A stretch of DNA of 64,000 bases. Origin: CAZMUD01 sp964569715 (GTDB taxonomy: Bacteria; Chloroflexota; Dehalococcoidia; Dehalococcoidales; UBA2162). The DNA lies in NCBI GenBank assembly GCA_964569715.1, contig CAZMUD010000001.1, forward strand, positions 7,716-71,715. The letters run 5' to 3'. The number at the start of each line of letters is the position of its first letter. Positions within the stretch are counted from its first letter, which is position 1. Both the position numbers and the translations under genes were made by a program. The notes below the pieces were generated by a model. That model was not told where the DNA came from, made no database searches, and saw only the letters and a program-made list of their open reading frames with translations. This document shows positions 6,892 through 15,691 of this stretch, piece by piece.

Positions 6892-9261
6892 CTATCCCCT
6901 GCGGACAGGCTCCTCCCCAGCAACTTTATTCTTGTCTACCTCCTCACCTGCCAGCGGCAATTCAATAAAGAAGGTAACACCTTGTCCCGGTTTACTTTCG
7001 GCGTATATCTTGCCACCGTGCTCGGTCACAATGCCATGGCAGGCGCTAAGCCCTAAGCCGGTGCCACCCCTATCCCCCCTGGTGGTGAAAAATGGGTCAA
7101 AGACCCTGCTGAGGTTTTCGACTGGAATCCCGGGACCATCATCAGCAAACGAAATCCGGATACAGTCCTTCCCCCGCTGAGTTTTGATGGTGAGCTTCCC
7201 CTCACGGTCTGCCTCGGTCATGGCCTGCTCGGCATTGAGAATGATGTTCAAGAAAACCTGCTGAATTTGACCAAAATCGCCAACCGTCTCTGGCAGGCTG
7301 GGAGCAAGCTCAACTGCAAGGTCAATATTGCCCGATTTCAACTCGTAAGCCCTTAATTCCAGAGTCCTTCCCAGAATCTCGTTTATGTCCAGACATTCCT
7401 TCTTTGGCCCACGGCGGCGGGCAAAGGTCAGCAGATTCTCCACCACTCTGGCAGCACGTCGAGCTTCATTATGAATCCTCTCTAAATCCTGGCTGATTTC
7501 CTGGCTAGTGCTTTTTTTCATAAGACGCTCAGAAAATCCTATTACCCCGGTAAGAGGGTTATTTATCTCGTGGGCAACGCCGGCGGCCAGCTCACCAATA
7601 GAGGCCAGGCGACTGGAGAGAGCAAGCTCCTGCTGCAGCTCCTTCTCCCTCTCCTCCGCCTGCTTAAGCTCGGTGACGTCTATGATAACCCCTCTCATGC
7701 CGACAGGCTTGTTTTCACGGGTAATAGCAGAACCATATACGATAGCGGGGAATGTGCTGCCGTCCTTCCTCAGTGCTGTGTATTCACTACCGCCTATCTT
7801 TTTCCCACTTAATACCCTTCGCATATCCTCTATGACTCTGTCTTTGTCCTCCGGAATAAAGAGTTCAATACAATTCAACTCTTTCCGGACATCCTCTAAA
7901 GTATAGCCAAAGGCTAGAGTGCCCTGGCGGTTGGCGAAGGTGAGATTGCCTTTTTCATCAAGTTCATATACGGTTTGTGGTAAAGAATTAACTATGTCTA
8001 TGAATCTCTTCCTGGTCTCCTTGAGTGCATCCTCTACCTCTTTGCGCTCGGTGATGTCCCGGATAAAAGCAACATTGGCACGCTCCCCCTTGTATGTCGT
8101 ATAGGCACTGGTAAGCTCAATGGGAACCTCGGTGCCATCTTTTCTGATAATGGACATCTCGAAAAGTCCCGGCATAATTGCACCCCGCATCTTTTCTCCA
8201 TGTCTTTCTAGAGAAGCCTGGCGGTGTTCGGGGTGGACGAGGTCGAAAAACGACATACCGAGCAGTTCCTTCCTGGAGTAGCCGGTGATGTGGGGCCACT
8301 CATCGCTAACGAAGGTTTGGGTGGCATTTCCCTGCTCAGTATCCTGCAGCATGACAACAGCCTCCCCCACTTTGCCACCCAGATTGACGAGGGCGCGATA
8401 TCTCTCTTCTGACTCCCGCAGAGCCTCCTCTGCCTGCTTGCGCGCGGTGATGTCCCGGATAATGGTCTGCACAATTCCTTTTTCTTCATCAACCACCCTT
8501 GAGCTTAAGTCAATATCAAAGAGGGTCCCATCTTTTCTCTTGGCTTCTGACTCGAGTCTCACGTGCCCTATCTTGACTAGCTGCTGGAACTCTCTTTCCA
8601 TTCTTTCAAACTGACTTTCAGAGAAGAACTGTGCCATATTCATCTGTAGAAACTCGTCTCTACTGTAACCTACTAATTCTTCAGCCCTCTGATTTATATC
8701 CAGTATTTTACCGTGAGAGTCTTGCACAATTGCGATGTCATTCAATAGTTGGAACAAGTTTTTAAATTTTTGCTCTGACTCCCGCAGTGCCTCTTCAGCC
8801 CGCTTGCGCTCGGTGATGTCACGCATCGCGGCTAGACAAACTTCTTTTCCATACCATGTGAAGTAGCTAACTGATATCTCTGTGGGGAAAACACTTCCGT
8901 CTTTCTTCCTGTGATAACATACAGGAATGTATTCTGTGGCAGTCATTGTTGCGCGGCGAGTCTTCTCAGGTTCTGCTGAAAAATCGGTGTTATTCATTTG
9001 AAGTGCTTCTTCCCGGCTATATCCATACATCTCCATTGCAGCGTTGTTCAAATCAAGGATTTCACCTGTATCAACCTCTATTAAAAAGAGGGCATCAGAA
9101 CTCAAGTCAAATAATTGTTGATACTTCTCCTCACTCTCCCGTAGCGTCTGTTCCGCCCATTTGAGCCCACTTTCTAGTATTTCGAATTCGGCGACCTGTT
9201 GGCGCAACTCTGTCAGTTTACTTATGACTTGCTCTTTTGTCTTACCTTCGTCAGATAACAT
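6892..9261 (-). CDS. Four-PAS sensor histidine kinase
   Basis: A soluble histidine kinase with no membrane helix. An N-terminal coiled coil is followed by four PAS domains (about residues 45-160, 165-285, 290-415 and 420-545 counted from an ATG at 9288), a HisKA dimerisation domain with the phosphorylated histidine near residue 573 (GVAHEINNP) and a HATPase domain with N, G1 and G2 boxes (NIILNAEQA, DDGPGIP, GTGLGL). It senses an unknown cytosolic signal and phosphorylates a response regulator, presumably one of the two REC proteins encoded just upstream in the same operon. The ATG at 9261 has a G-rich site before it; the ATG at 9288 overlaps the preceding stop (ATGA) and is also possible. 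Confidence 0.93.
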   Translation of the reverse strand: MLSDEGKTKEQVISKLTELRQQVAEFEILESGLKWAEQTLRESEEKYQQLFDLSSDALFLIEVDTGEILDLNNAAMEMYGYSREEALQMNNTDFSAEPEKTRRATMTATEYIPVCYHRKKDGSVFPTEISVSYFTWYGKEVCLAAMRDITERKRAEEALRESEQKFKNLFQLLNDIAIVQDSHGKILDINQRAEELVGYSRDEFLQMNMAQFFSESQFERMEREFQQLVKIGHVRLESEAKRKDGTLFDIDLSSRVVDEEKGIVQTIIRDITARKQAEEALRESEERYRALVNLGGKVGEAVVMLQDTEQGNATQTFVSDEWPHITGYSRKELLGMSFFDLVHPEHRQASLERHGEKMRGAIMPGLFEMSIIRKDGTEVPIELTSAYTTYKGERANVAFIRDITERKEVEDALKETRKRFIDIVNSLPQTVYELDEKGNLTFANRQGTLAFGYTLEDVRKELNCIELFIPEDKDRVIEDMRRVLSGKKIGGSEYTALRKDGSTFPAIVYGSAITRENKPVGMRGVIIDVTELKQAEEREKELQQELALSSRLASIGELAAGVAHEINNPLTGVIGFSERLMKKSTSQEISQDLERIHNEARRAARVVENLLTFARRRGPKKECLDINEILGRTLELRAYELKSGNIDLAVELAPSLPETVGDFGQIQQVFLNIILNAEQAMTEADREGKLTIKTQRGKDCIRISFADDGPGIPVENLSRVFDPFFTTRGDRGGTGLGLSACHGIVTEHGGKIYAESKPGQGVTFFIELPLAGEEVDKNKVAGEEPVRRG

Positions 9262-9284
9262 AATCCAACCCCCCTTTTGACAGT

Positions 9285-9830
9285 TCATCCGCCAATGTGA
9301 GTGGCATGCAGAAAAGTATTGACGGCAGCAATAATGCCCTCTTCGCCGAAAGGCTTATTCATAACCCCAAAAGGACCTTGGGCCAGAGCCCGCGCCATCA
9401 TTTTACTATCGGGGTAGCCAGTGATGATAATTACTGGCAACCTGGGCTTGACCATTTTCATCTGGCGAAAAAGCTCGGCGCCATCCATGCCAGGCATTTT
9501 GAGGTCAAGAAAAACCAGGGCAAAATCCCCTTTTTTCACCAGTTCCAATCCTGCCAAAGCATCCCCAGCCAGCATCACGGTGTGCCCTAGCTCCTCCAGG
9601 GTCTCCTTGAATAGCGTCCGAATCATCTCCTCGTCATCGACGACAAGGATAGTTGCCTTAGTTCCAACCGAGTTTCGTTGTAGCCACTCATCAATTGAGT
9701 CCTTCTCAAACCTCCAATTACGGCCTACCTTGGCTGCCGGGATATTACCTCGCTTGAGTAGCCTGTATATCGTCTTCTCAGTGACCCGCAGATAATCAGC
9801 TATTTCTTGAAGAGTCATAAGCTCTGTCAT
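9285..9830 (-). CDS. Excisionase-type HTH plus response-regulator receiver protein
   Basis: A 181-residue protein in the reverse of the usual order. Residues 5-53 form a MerR/excisionase-like helix-turn-helix (TLQEIADYLRVTEKTIYRLL, then VGRNWRF), and residues about 59-178 are a receiver domain with the acidic pair DDEE, phospho-acceptor D109 (FLDLKMPG) and the conserved K in NKPF. It is thus a DNA-binding response regulator whose output domain is N-terminal. It sits between the REC protein (28 bp upstream) and the histidine kinase (overlap or short gap), so all three form one operon. It likely binds the duplicated operator-like sequence upstream, which is an inference. Confidence 0.88.
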   Translation of the reverse strand: MTELMTLQEIADYLRVTEKTIYRLLKRGNIPAAKVGRNWRFEKDSIDEWLQRNSVGTKATILVVDDEEMIRTLFKETLEELGHTVMLAGDALAGLELVKKGDFALVFLDLKMPGMDGAELFRQMKMVKPRLPVIIITGYPDSKMMARALAQGPFGVMNKPFGEEGIIAAVNTFLHATHIGG

Positions 9831-9859
9831 ATTGCCTTCCTCTCCTCAATTTCTACGAT

Positions 9860-10705
9860 TCATTGGGCTCTGGTGTGTGCTGATGTGGCACCGCTATACA
9901 CGTTATCTTCTGGGCGAATGGACTGCTCTTGGGTTTGTCCAGTCTCGCCTTTTTTAAGAGTTACAAAGACAGTTTTCCTGGGCCTGTCTTTTAGCCTTGG
10001 TACGGCTGCGACTCTCTTAAGAAGGCCGGGACTGGCCTCCCCGTTAAGCGGTTTTTCACTTATTTTTTCTATCTCGGGCATCTCTCCTAACTTATTCAGG
10101 ATATCCGCCATCGGTGCAGCCTGTGGTAAGACAACCGTCATGGCAGTGCCCTCCTGCCAAGAGCCAACCACTTGCAGCACGCGGGACCGAAGCATCTCCT
10201 CCACTTGACTGGCAAATCTCATCAACTGGTTAGCCTCAATAGGTGGAAGTATAACCAACTGCATCTCCTCAGGCATGCTGGTGAATTCTTCTGCCTCTTC
10301 GGCAAGTCTCTCTTCATACTCAATCAGGGATTTCTTGGTCTCTAAGGCGGTGCGTATACCGGTAGCGACTCTATCTAGGTCAAACGGTTTGACAATATAG
10401 TCTAAAGCCCCCAACTTCATAGCCACAACAGCGGTACCAACGTCATTGACAGCCGTTACCACGATAACGGCCGTATTGTGGCGATTTGACCGTATCTTCG
10501 TCAATACCTCCAAACCAGATATACCATGCAACCTTATATCCAGCAAAACTACATCGAAGTCCTCTGTGTCCAGTTTGGCGAGGGCATCATTACCAGTGAG
10601 AACCGCAGTGCACAGGTAGCCCCGTTCAGTTAGTTCCTCATAGAGGACATCACATACCACCTGCTCGTCGTCCACAATAAGGATACTTGGCTTTTTGGAA
10701 ACCAT
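9860..10705 (-). CDS. Response regulator with uncharacterised C-terminal region
   Basis: A 281-residue protein. Residues 7-125 are a receiver domain (VDDE, phospho-acceptor D56 in VVLLDIRLHG, switch lysine in VKPFD). After a helical linker (about 125-150) comes a domain of about 90 residues (LPPIEANQLMRFASQ through PEIEKISEKP) that I cannot assign and that has no helix-turn-helix, then a basic, low-complexity tail. It may act by protein contact rather than DNA binding. It is the first gene of the kinase operon; upstream lie two tandem copies of a promoter/operator unit. The ATG at 10705 follows a G-rich AAGGGGAGG site. Confidence 0.85.
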   Translation of the reverse strand: MVSKKPSILIVDDEQVVCDVLYEELTERGYLCTAVLTGNDALAKLDTEDFDVVLLDIRLHGISGLEVLTKIRSNRHNTAVIVVTAVNDVGTAVVAMKLGALDYIVKPFDLDRVATGIRTALETKKSLIEYEERLAEEAEEFTSMPEEMQLVILPPIEANQLMRFASQVEEMLRSRVLQVVGSWQEGTAMTVVLPQAAPMADILNKLGEMPEIEKISEKPLNGEASPGLLKRVAAVPRLKDRPRKTVFVTLKKGETGQTQEQSIRPEDNVYSGATSAHTRAQ

Positions 10706-10773
10706 TTTTCACCTCCCCTTACTTTACTAGCATACGCTTATGCGCTGACCTTGTTCCAGACACCACTTGCAGC

Positions 10774-10986
10774 AACTGATACTAATCATCTCTTAAAGTT
10801 CACTAAAGTCTGTAATAGTTTACTAAAGTCCATACCAAAATGTCAAGAGGTATGGGCAAGATTTGCGCCAGTTCGGGACAAACTGATACTAATTATCTCC
10901 TAAAGTATACTAAAGTCTGAAATAGTTTACTAAAGTCCATACCAAAATGTCAAGAGGTATGGGCAAAATTTGCGCAGTTCGGGACA
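10774..10986. repeat. Tandem duplication of a 106-107 bp promoter/operator unit
   Basis: Copy 1 is 10774-10880 and copy 2 is 10881-10986, with roughly 92% identity by eye. Each unit contains TGTCAA (TTGACA on the minus strand), an inverted repeat CCATACC/GGTATGG around it, and direct repeats of ACTAAAGT about 20 bp apart. The copies abut head to tail. Confidence 0.9.
10817..10855 (-). promoter_or_regulatory. Proximal promoter and operator of the two-component operon
   Basis: On the minus strand TTGACA (10841-10846), 18 bases, TAAACT (10817-10822). Perfect 7-bp inverted repeats (10830-10836 and 10849-10855) flank the -35 box. Direct repeats GACTTTAGT follow on the operon side. The same arrangement recurs in the distal copy (TTGACA 10948-10953, TAAACT 10924-10929, arms 10937-10943 and 10956-10962). 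Confidence 0.5.
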
Positions 10987-11025
10987 ACAGGTTGGTGTTT
11001 TTAGCTAGGGGAGCCAGTGAAGCTC
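10981..11025. repeat. Direct repeat copy 2 (ogt-like junction sequence)
   Basis: Matches 6766-6810 at 39 of 45 positions. The plus-strand frame from 11005 reads LGEPVKLGGR, the same fragment as in the ogt-like remnant at 6790. It overlaps the last codons of the second radC gene, whose C-terminal residues SAAELHWLP are therefore encoded by duplicated foreign sequence. Confidence 0.65.
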
Positions 11026-11793
11026 GGCGGCAGATAATTTAGCTCTGTACAGCCTTCGCTTAGCCTCAGAGACCCCTTTTATTTTCAGGTTCAAGAAATC
11101 CAGTTCGTATTCCTCAATCAGCCCTTCACCAGCAAAGCTGAAGTATCTATTGCTGCCTATTATGATATGGTCTAAGACCCTAATCCGCATGATACTCCCG
11201 GCATAGACCAGGTCTCTGGTCAGCTCTTTATCACTCTTGCTGGGCTCGGGGTTGCCTGAGGGGTGGTTATGGGCAAAAATCAGCGAGGCGGCATTATTTT
11301 TAATAGCACTTTCCACAACCTCACGGGGGGAGACAGAGCTGCTATTTATTGTCCCTTCAAAGAGGTCTTCAGTTTCAATAATCTGGTTTTGGATATTTAG
11401 ATAAATAACCTTGAATACCTCTTTCTTGAGGTCTCGCATTGAGTGGTAGAGATAATCAAAAACCTCCTGGGCGGACTTATAAATAGGCTTATCAATAATT
11501 TTTTCCTTAAGGAATTCCCTGGCTACTTCCTGCGTCAGCTTGATACCAAAGGCACTATGAGCACCAATGCCGTCTATTCGCTGTAACTCTTCGGGGGGAG
11601 CTTCCAGAACTCCTCTCAGGGTCTTGAATTTCTTTAGAGCCTCCTTTGCCTGTCGTTTACAGTCCTTACGGGGTGTGCCCAGGCTTAGAAGTAACTCAAT
11701 AATTTCGTAGTCATGGAAGCCCTTAAGCCCCGACTTAATAAACTTTTCTCGCAGCCTTTTCCTGTGTCCTAGTGATATACTATCTGAAGGCAT
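11005..11793 (-). CDS. radC: RadC family protein (UPF0758)
   Basis: A 262-residue RadC with an N-terminal helix-hairpin-helix (LQRIDGIGAHSA, about residues 70-82) and the C-terminal JAB/MPN domain with HNHPSGNPEPSKSD and a downstream aspartate. It is clearly paralogous to the RadC half of the fusion at 5242 (shared KKKIIDKPLYQS / KEKIIDKPIYKS, EVFDYL, SMRDLKKEVFK). RadC proteins have been linked to repair and natural transformation but the activity is unsettled. The last residues after about 245 (RRLYRAKLSAAELHWLP) differ from the paralogue and coincide with the ogt-like repeat, so the C-terminus was probably altered by recombination. AGAGGA precedes the ATG. Confidence 0.9.
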   Translation of the reverse strand: MPSDSISLGHRKRLREKFIKSGLKGFHDYEIIELLLSLGTPRKDCKRQAKEALKKFKTLRGVLEAPPEELQRIDGIGAHSAFGIKLTQEVAREFLKEKIIDKPIYKSAQEVFDYLYHSMRDLKKEVFKVIYLNIQNQIIETEDLFEGTINSSSVSPREVVESAIKNNAASLIFAHNHPSGNPEPSKSDKELTRDLVYAGSIMRIRVLDHIIIGSNRYFSFAGEGLIEEYELDFLNLKIKGVSEAKRRLYRAKLSAAELHWLP

Positions 11794-11824
11794 TTTGGAT
11801 TTTTCCTCTTTACATATTCTAACA

Positions 11825-14800
11825 CTAGGAAGCCAGGGCTTCTACCCTTAGCCCACTTTCTCCCACCAGCTCTATCAGCCGCTGATGAAGCTCGGGGCAG
11901 TAGCTTGTCTTAGACAACTTAAGGCTATTAATCTCCCCATCAATTTCTATACGCAGGATAACCTCGTCCTGTCCGGGGAACTCTTTCAGAGTGTCATTCA
12001 CTTTCTGCAGACTGGCTATATCGCTATCCTTATCACTGGTCTGAGTGATGCTGATTACCAGTCGGTGGCTTTTGGCTAATGCAGTGTCAGGCGGAGTTTC
12101 TTCAGCTACCACCGGCGCCTCACCGGGTTCGGGAGTAACGATTTCTTCAGTCTGGGCTGCTTCTGGTTGGTAGCAGCGCACACTATCGCAGTTCAGCTGC
12201 ACTCTATCATTCCTTAGCTTCACCTTACCTTCAACCAGTAATATATTCCCCTCTTCCCATAGCTCCCTGGTACTATTATAGACTGTGGACCAGACCATAA
12301 CCTCAACCCTACCATCAAGGTCTTCCAGAACCACACTGGCAAAGGGACGGCGGTCTCTAGTAAACAGATGGCTAACCGAGGCTACCATGCCGGCTACCAC
12401 CACGGTCTGCCCTACCAGCTCGGCATCAATCTGACCGCACAGGGTGGTATTCTCTGGGGCCAACTTACCGGCAAATGAGCTGAAGGGATGCTCAGAAAGG
12501 TAGACTCCCATCAGCTCCCTCTCCCAGACTAGCTTCTCCTTGATAGAGATATCGGCTGCGGGCAGGTCAAGGCTAGGCATTGGCAGCGGCATTGCTTCAC
12601 CCCACAGGTCAAACATGGTAGATTGTCCTGTTTCCCGCAAACGCTGCTCCCGTTGCGCTAGAGAGAGGATACTATTGATGTTATGGAGTAGCGTGCCTCG
12701 GTCGCCCAAAGAGTCCAGGGTTCCAGCCTTAATCAGGCTCTCCACTACCCGCTTGTTTACCCCACGCAGGTCGCAACGGCGGCAAAGGTCTTCAATAGAT
12801 TTGAAATCGCCTCCCTTATTACGCTCAGTAATAATAGGCTCTATAGCGCCAAGGCCTACATTCTTGATAGCGGTTAGCCCAAAGCGAATAGCCGGAGCAT
12901 GGTCACTATCCTCTTCTATAGAAAAGGTAGCTTGACTCCGGTTTATGTCAGGCGGTAGCACGGTAATATCCAGGCGACGGCATTCAGCAACAGCACTAGC
13001 CACCTTCTCTGGCTGGTCGGCATTGGTAATCAGGAAAGCAGTAATGTATTCTGCCGGGTAGTTTGCCTTGAGATAGGCAGTTTGATAGGCAATAAGGGCA
13101 TAGCTTACACTGTGAGCCTTATTGAAGGCGTAGCCAGCAAAGGGCTCAATAAGGGCAAAGACCTCATCAGCTACCTCAGCCGAAAATCCTTTCTTCCTGG
13201 CTCCAGCAATAAAGCCACGCCTTTCTTTCTTCATAACTTCGGGAATCTTCTTGCCCATTGCCTTGCGGAAGATGTCAGCCTCCCCCAGACTATAGCCAGC
13301 GAGGGCTTGCACGATAAACAGCACCTGCTCTTGATATACAATCACCCCGTAGGTTTCCTCAAGGATGCTGGCCAGGGCGGGGTCAGGGTAACGGATAGGC
13401 TCCTCACCATGCTTGGCTTTAATGAAGGTAGGGATGTGCTCCATAGGTCCAGGGCGATACAGGGCTACCATAGCGGCAATATCGCTGAAGGTGGTCGGTT
13501 TAAGCTCCTTGATGTAGCGGCGCATGCCAGCCCCCTCCAGTTGAAACACACCGGTAGTTTCCCCCGAGGAGAGCAGCTCAAAGGTCTTGGCGTCATTCAG
13601 CGAGATATGATGCAGGTCAATATCAATACCACGGTTTTGGTAAATAATCTCCTTTGCCTTGCCCAAGATGGTGAGGTTAGCCAGACCGAGGAAGTCCATC
13701 TTCAAAAGGCCAATCTGGGCAATATCTTCCATAGTGAACTGGGTCATAACAGTTGCTTCACCGTTAGCCTTGCTTACTCGTTGCAGAGGAACATATCTGG
13801 TAAGGGGCTCTTTAGATATGACTACTCCGGCAGCATGAGTGCTAGCGTGGCGAGCAATACCCTCTACCCTCCTGGCTGAATCAACAAGGTTACGAACCAC
13901 TGCATCCTCATCGTAGGTATTACTGAGTTCTCTATTCCCATCCAAGGCTCGAGCCAGGGTCATATTTGGGGCAAAGGGAACCAGCCTGGCTACGCGGTCA
14001 ACATCACTATAAGGCATGCCCAGGGCTCGACCCACATCCCTGAGGGCAGCCCTGGCACCCAGTGTGCCAAAGGTAATAATCTGGGCAACATGGTCTTGCC
14101 CGTATTTTTGCGATACATAGGAGATGACCTCGTCACGGCGGCCATCCTCAAAGTCTAAATCTATATCTGGCAGCTCTTGACGCTCCAGGTTGAGAAAGCG
14201 CTCAAAGACCAGTTCATTTTCAACAGGGTCAACCTCAGTGATACCCAGGCAGTGAAGGACAATACTGGCCGCAGCACTACCCCTAACCCCGAACAGTATA
14301 TTATGCTCCTTGGCGAAGGAGATAATGTCCCAGACAACAAGGAAGTAGTTGGCAAATTGAGTCTTCCCTATTACTTCCAGCTCATAGTCAAGCCGCTGCT
14401 TTATCTCCGGAGTAGGTGCAGGGTAGTATCGGGGTAGACCCTCATAACAGAGGTCAGCCAGAAATTGGTCGGCAGTTTTCCCCTCAGTCAACCCTATCTC
14501 AGGAAGGTAAAGACGGCCAAACTCGAGCTTGAGGTTACACATCTCAGCAATGCGCCCGGTGTTCTCTATAGCCTGAGGAATATCACGATAAAGCTCCGCC
14601 ATCTCCTGCGGACTCTTGAGATAAAAAAAGTCGCCAGCCATCTTCATTCTCTTGTCATCATAGATGGAAGAGTTGGTGCCGATACACAGCAGCAGGTCAT
14701 GGGCTGAGGCATCCTCCTGATTAATATAGTGGACATCGTTAGTTGCTACCAGCGGAATATCCAACTCAGTGCTCATAGCTATGAGACCCTGATTTATCTG

Positions 14801-15337
14801 CTCCAGTTCAGGAATGGGGTGCCTCATTATTTCAAGGTAGAAACCGCCAAGTGTTTGCTTATACCACAAAGCAGCCTGTTTTGCCTCATCAAGTCGTCCT
14901 TCCAGAATGAGGTGGGGAACCTCACCAGCGATACATCCAGAGAGGGCAATAAGACCCTGATGATACTGTTTAAGAAGCTCTTTATCTATCCGCGGCTTGT
15001 AGTAAAAGCCCTCAAGGTGCGCTTTGGTGGTGAGCTGGATTAAATTGCGGTATCCCGTCTGGTTTTTGGCTAGTAGAACAAGGTGGTAGGGTCTCTTATC
15101 GCTGGCATTACGACTGAAGCGGCTATCCTGAGTTATATAAATCTCGCTGCCGATAATGGGTTTTATGCCTGCCTCTTTGGCTGCCAGGTAGAACTCAATA
15201 GCGCCATACATAACGCCGTGGTCGGTTATAGCCAGGCTGTCCATTCCCAGTTCTTTGGCTCGCAACACCAGTTGAGGGATACGGGACATGCCATCAAGCA
15301 GGCTATACTCGGTGTGGACATGAAGGTGAGTAAACAT
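11825..15337 (-). CDS. dnaE: DNA polymerase III subunit alpha
   Basis: The replicative polymerase catalytic subunit, 1170 residues, normal for DnaE1. An N-terminal PHP domain (HLHVHTEYSLLDG, residues 4-16) is followed by the polymerase core with catalytic aspartates in PDIDLDFEDGRRDEV (near residue 395), the fingers and helix-hairpin-helix segment, and a C-terminal OB fold (ELVGQTVVVAGMVAS...). AGGAAGGACA precedes the ATG. It stands alone on the minus strand between radC and a palindromic repeat element. Confidence 0.97.
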   Translation of the reverse strand: MFTHLHVHTEYSLLDGMSRIPQLVLRAKELGMDSLAITDHGVMYGAIEFYLAAKEAGIKPIIGSEIYITQDSRFSRNASDKRPYHLVLLAKNQTGYRNLIQLTTKAHLEGFYYKPRIDKELLKQYHQGLIALSGCIAGEVPHLILEGRLDEAKQAALWYKQTLGGFYLEIMRHPIPELEQINQGLIAMSTELDIPLVATNDVHYINQEDASAHDLLLCIGTNSSIYDDKRMKMAGDFFYLKSPQEMAELYRDIPQAIENTGRIAEMCNLKLEFGRLYLPEIGLTEGKTADQFLADLCYEGLPRYYPAPTPEIKQRLDYELEVIGKTQFANYFLVVWDIISFAKEHNILFGVRGSAAASIVLHCLGITEVDPVENELVFERFLNLERQELPDIDLDFEDGRRDEVISYVSQKYGQDHVAQIITFGTLGARAALRDVGRALGMPYSDVDRVARLVPFAPNMTLARALDGNRELSNTYDEDAVVRNLVDSARRVEGIARHASTHAAGVVISKEPLTRYVPLQRVSKANGEATVMTQFTMEDIAQIGLLKMDFLGLANLTILGKAKEIIYQNRGIDIDLHHISLNDAKTFELLSSGETTGVFQLEGAGMRRYIKELKPTTFSDIAAMVALYRPGPMEHIPTFIKAKHGEEPIRYPDPALASILEETYGVIVYQEQVLFIVQALAGYSLGEADIFRKAMGKKIPEVMKKERRGFIAGARKKGFSAEVADEVFALIEPFAGYAFNKAHSVSYALIAYQTAYLKANYPAEYITAFLITNADQPEKVASAVAECRRLDITVLPPDINRSQATFSIEEDSDHAPAIRFGLTAIKNVGLGAIEPIITERNKGGDFKSIEDLCRRCDLRGVNKRVVESLIKAGTLDSLGDRGTLLHNINSILSLAQREQRLRETGQSTMFDLWGEAMPLPMPSLDLPAADISIKEKLVWERELMGVYLSEHPFSSFAGKLAPENTTLCGQIDAELVGQTVVVAGMVASVSHLFTRDRRPFASVVLEDLDGRVEVMVWSTVYNSTRELWEEGNILLVEGKVKLRNDRVQLNCDSVRCYQPEAAQTEEIVTPEPGEAPVVAEETPPDTALAKSHRLVISITQTSDKDSDIASLQKVNDTLKEFPGQDEVILRIEIDGEINSLKLSKTSYCPELHQRLIELVGESGLRVEALAS

Positions 15338-15462
15338 TGTCCTTCCTGGCTCAGCGTTTGAATAATTATAGCACAGGGTTAACTTTTAAAGTATTTTTGT
15401 ACTCGCCCAACAGGGCTAGTTTTTGAGGTATTTCCCGATTAGATTAAAGAAGCTATTAAGGT

Positions 15463-15640
15463 AACCCATCCCCCTGACCCCCTTCCCTTAATAAGGGAAG
15501 GGGGAAAAGATTATTTAAGAGAGGCTCCGCCTCTCTTTGACTCTCTTATTTTTGGGGGTGTTTAAGAGGGGCTTCGCCCCTCTTTTCTATCAATCCCCCT
15601 CTCCTTTGAAGGAGAGGGGGATTAAGGGGGTGAGGTAGAT
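15463..15640. repeat. Dispersed palindromic element, copy 1 (complete)
   Basis: A 178-bp element built of inverted modules: an outer hairpin ACCCCCTTCCCTTAAT / AAGGGAAGGGGG on the left, hairpins GAGAGGCTCCGCCTCTC and GAGGGGCTTCGCCCCTC in the middle, and on the right an outer hairpin CCCCCTCTCCTTTGAAGG followed by AGGGGGTGAGGT. The ends are inverted relative to each other. At least seven more copies or halves lie in this window. It fills most of the 354-bp gap after dnaE; the rest shows only a possible TTGACA at 15661. Confidence 0.85.
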
Positions 15641-15691
15641 AAATACTATTATTTTTAACCTTGACAGTGTAAAATCTCAGCGGGGATAAGA

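Noticed and set aside
10774..10986. Repeats as a small CRISPR array
   Set aside because: Only two adjacent units without distinct spacers; the content is promoter-like.
15463..15640. Palindromic elements as simple rho-independent terminators
   Set aside because: They lack consistent T-runs, occur inside operons and upstream of genes, and have a shared composite architecture.
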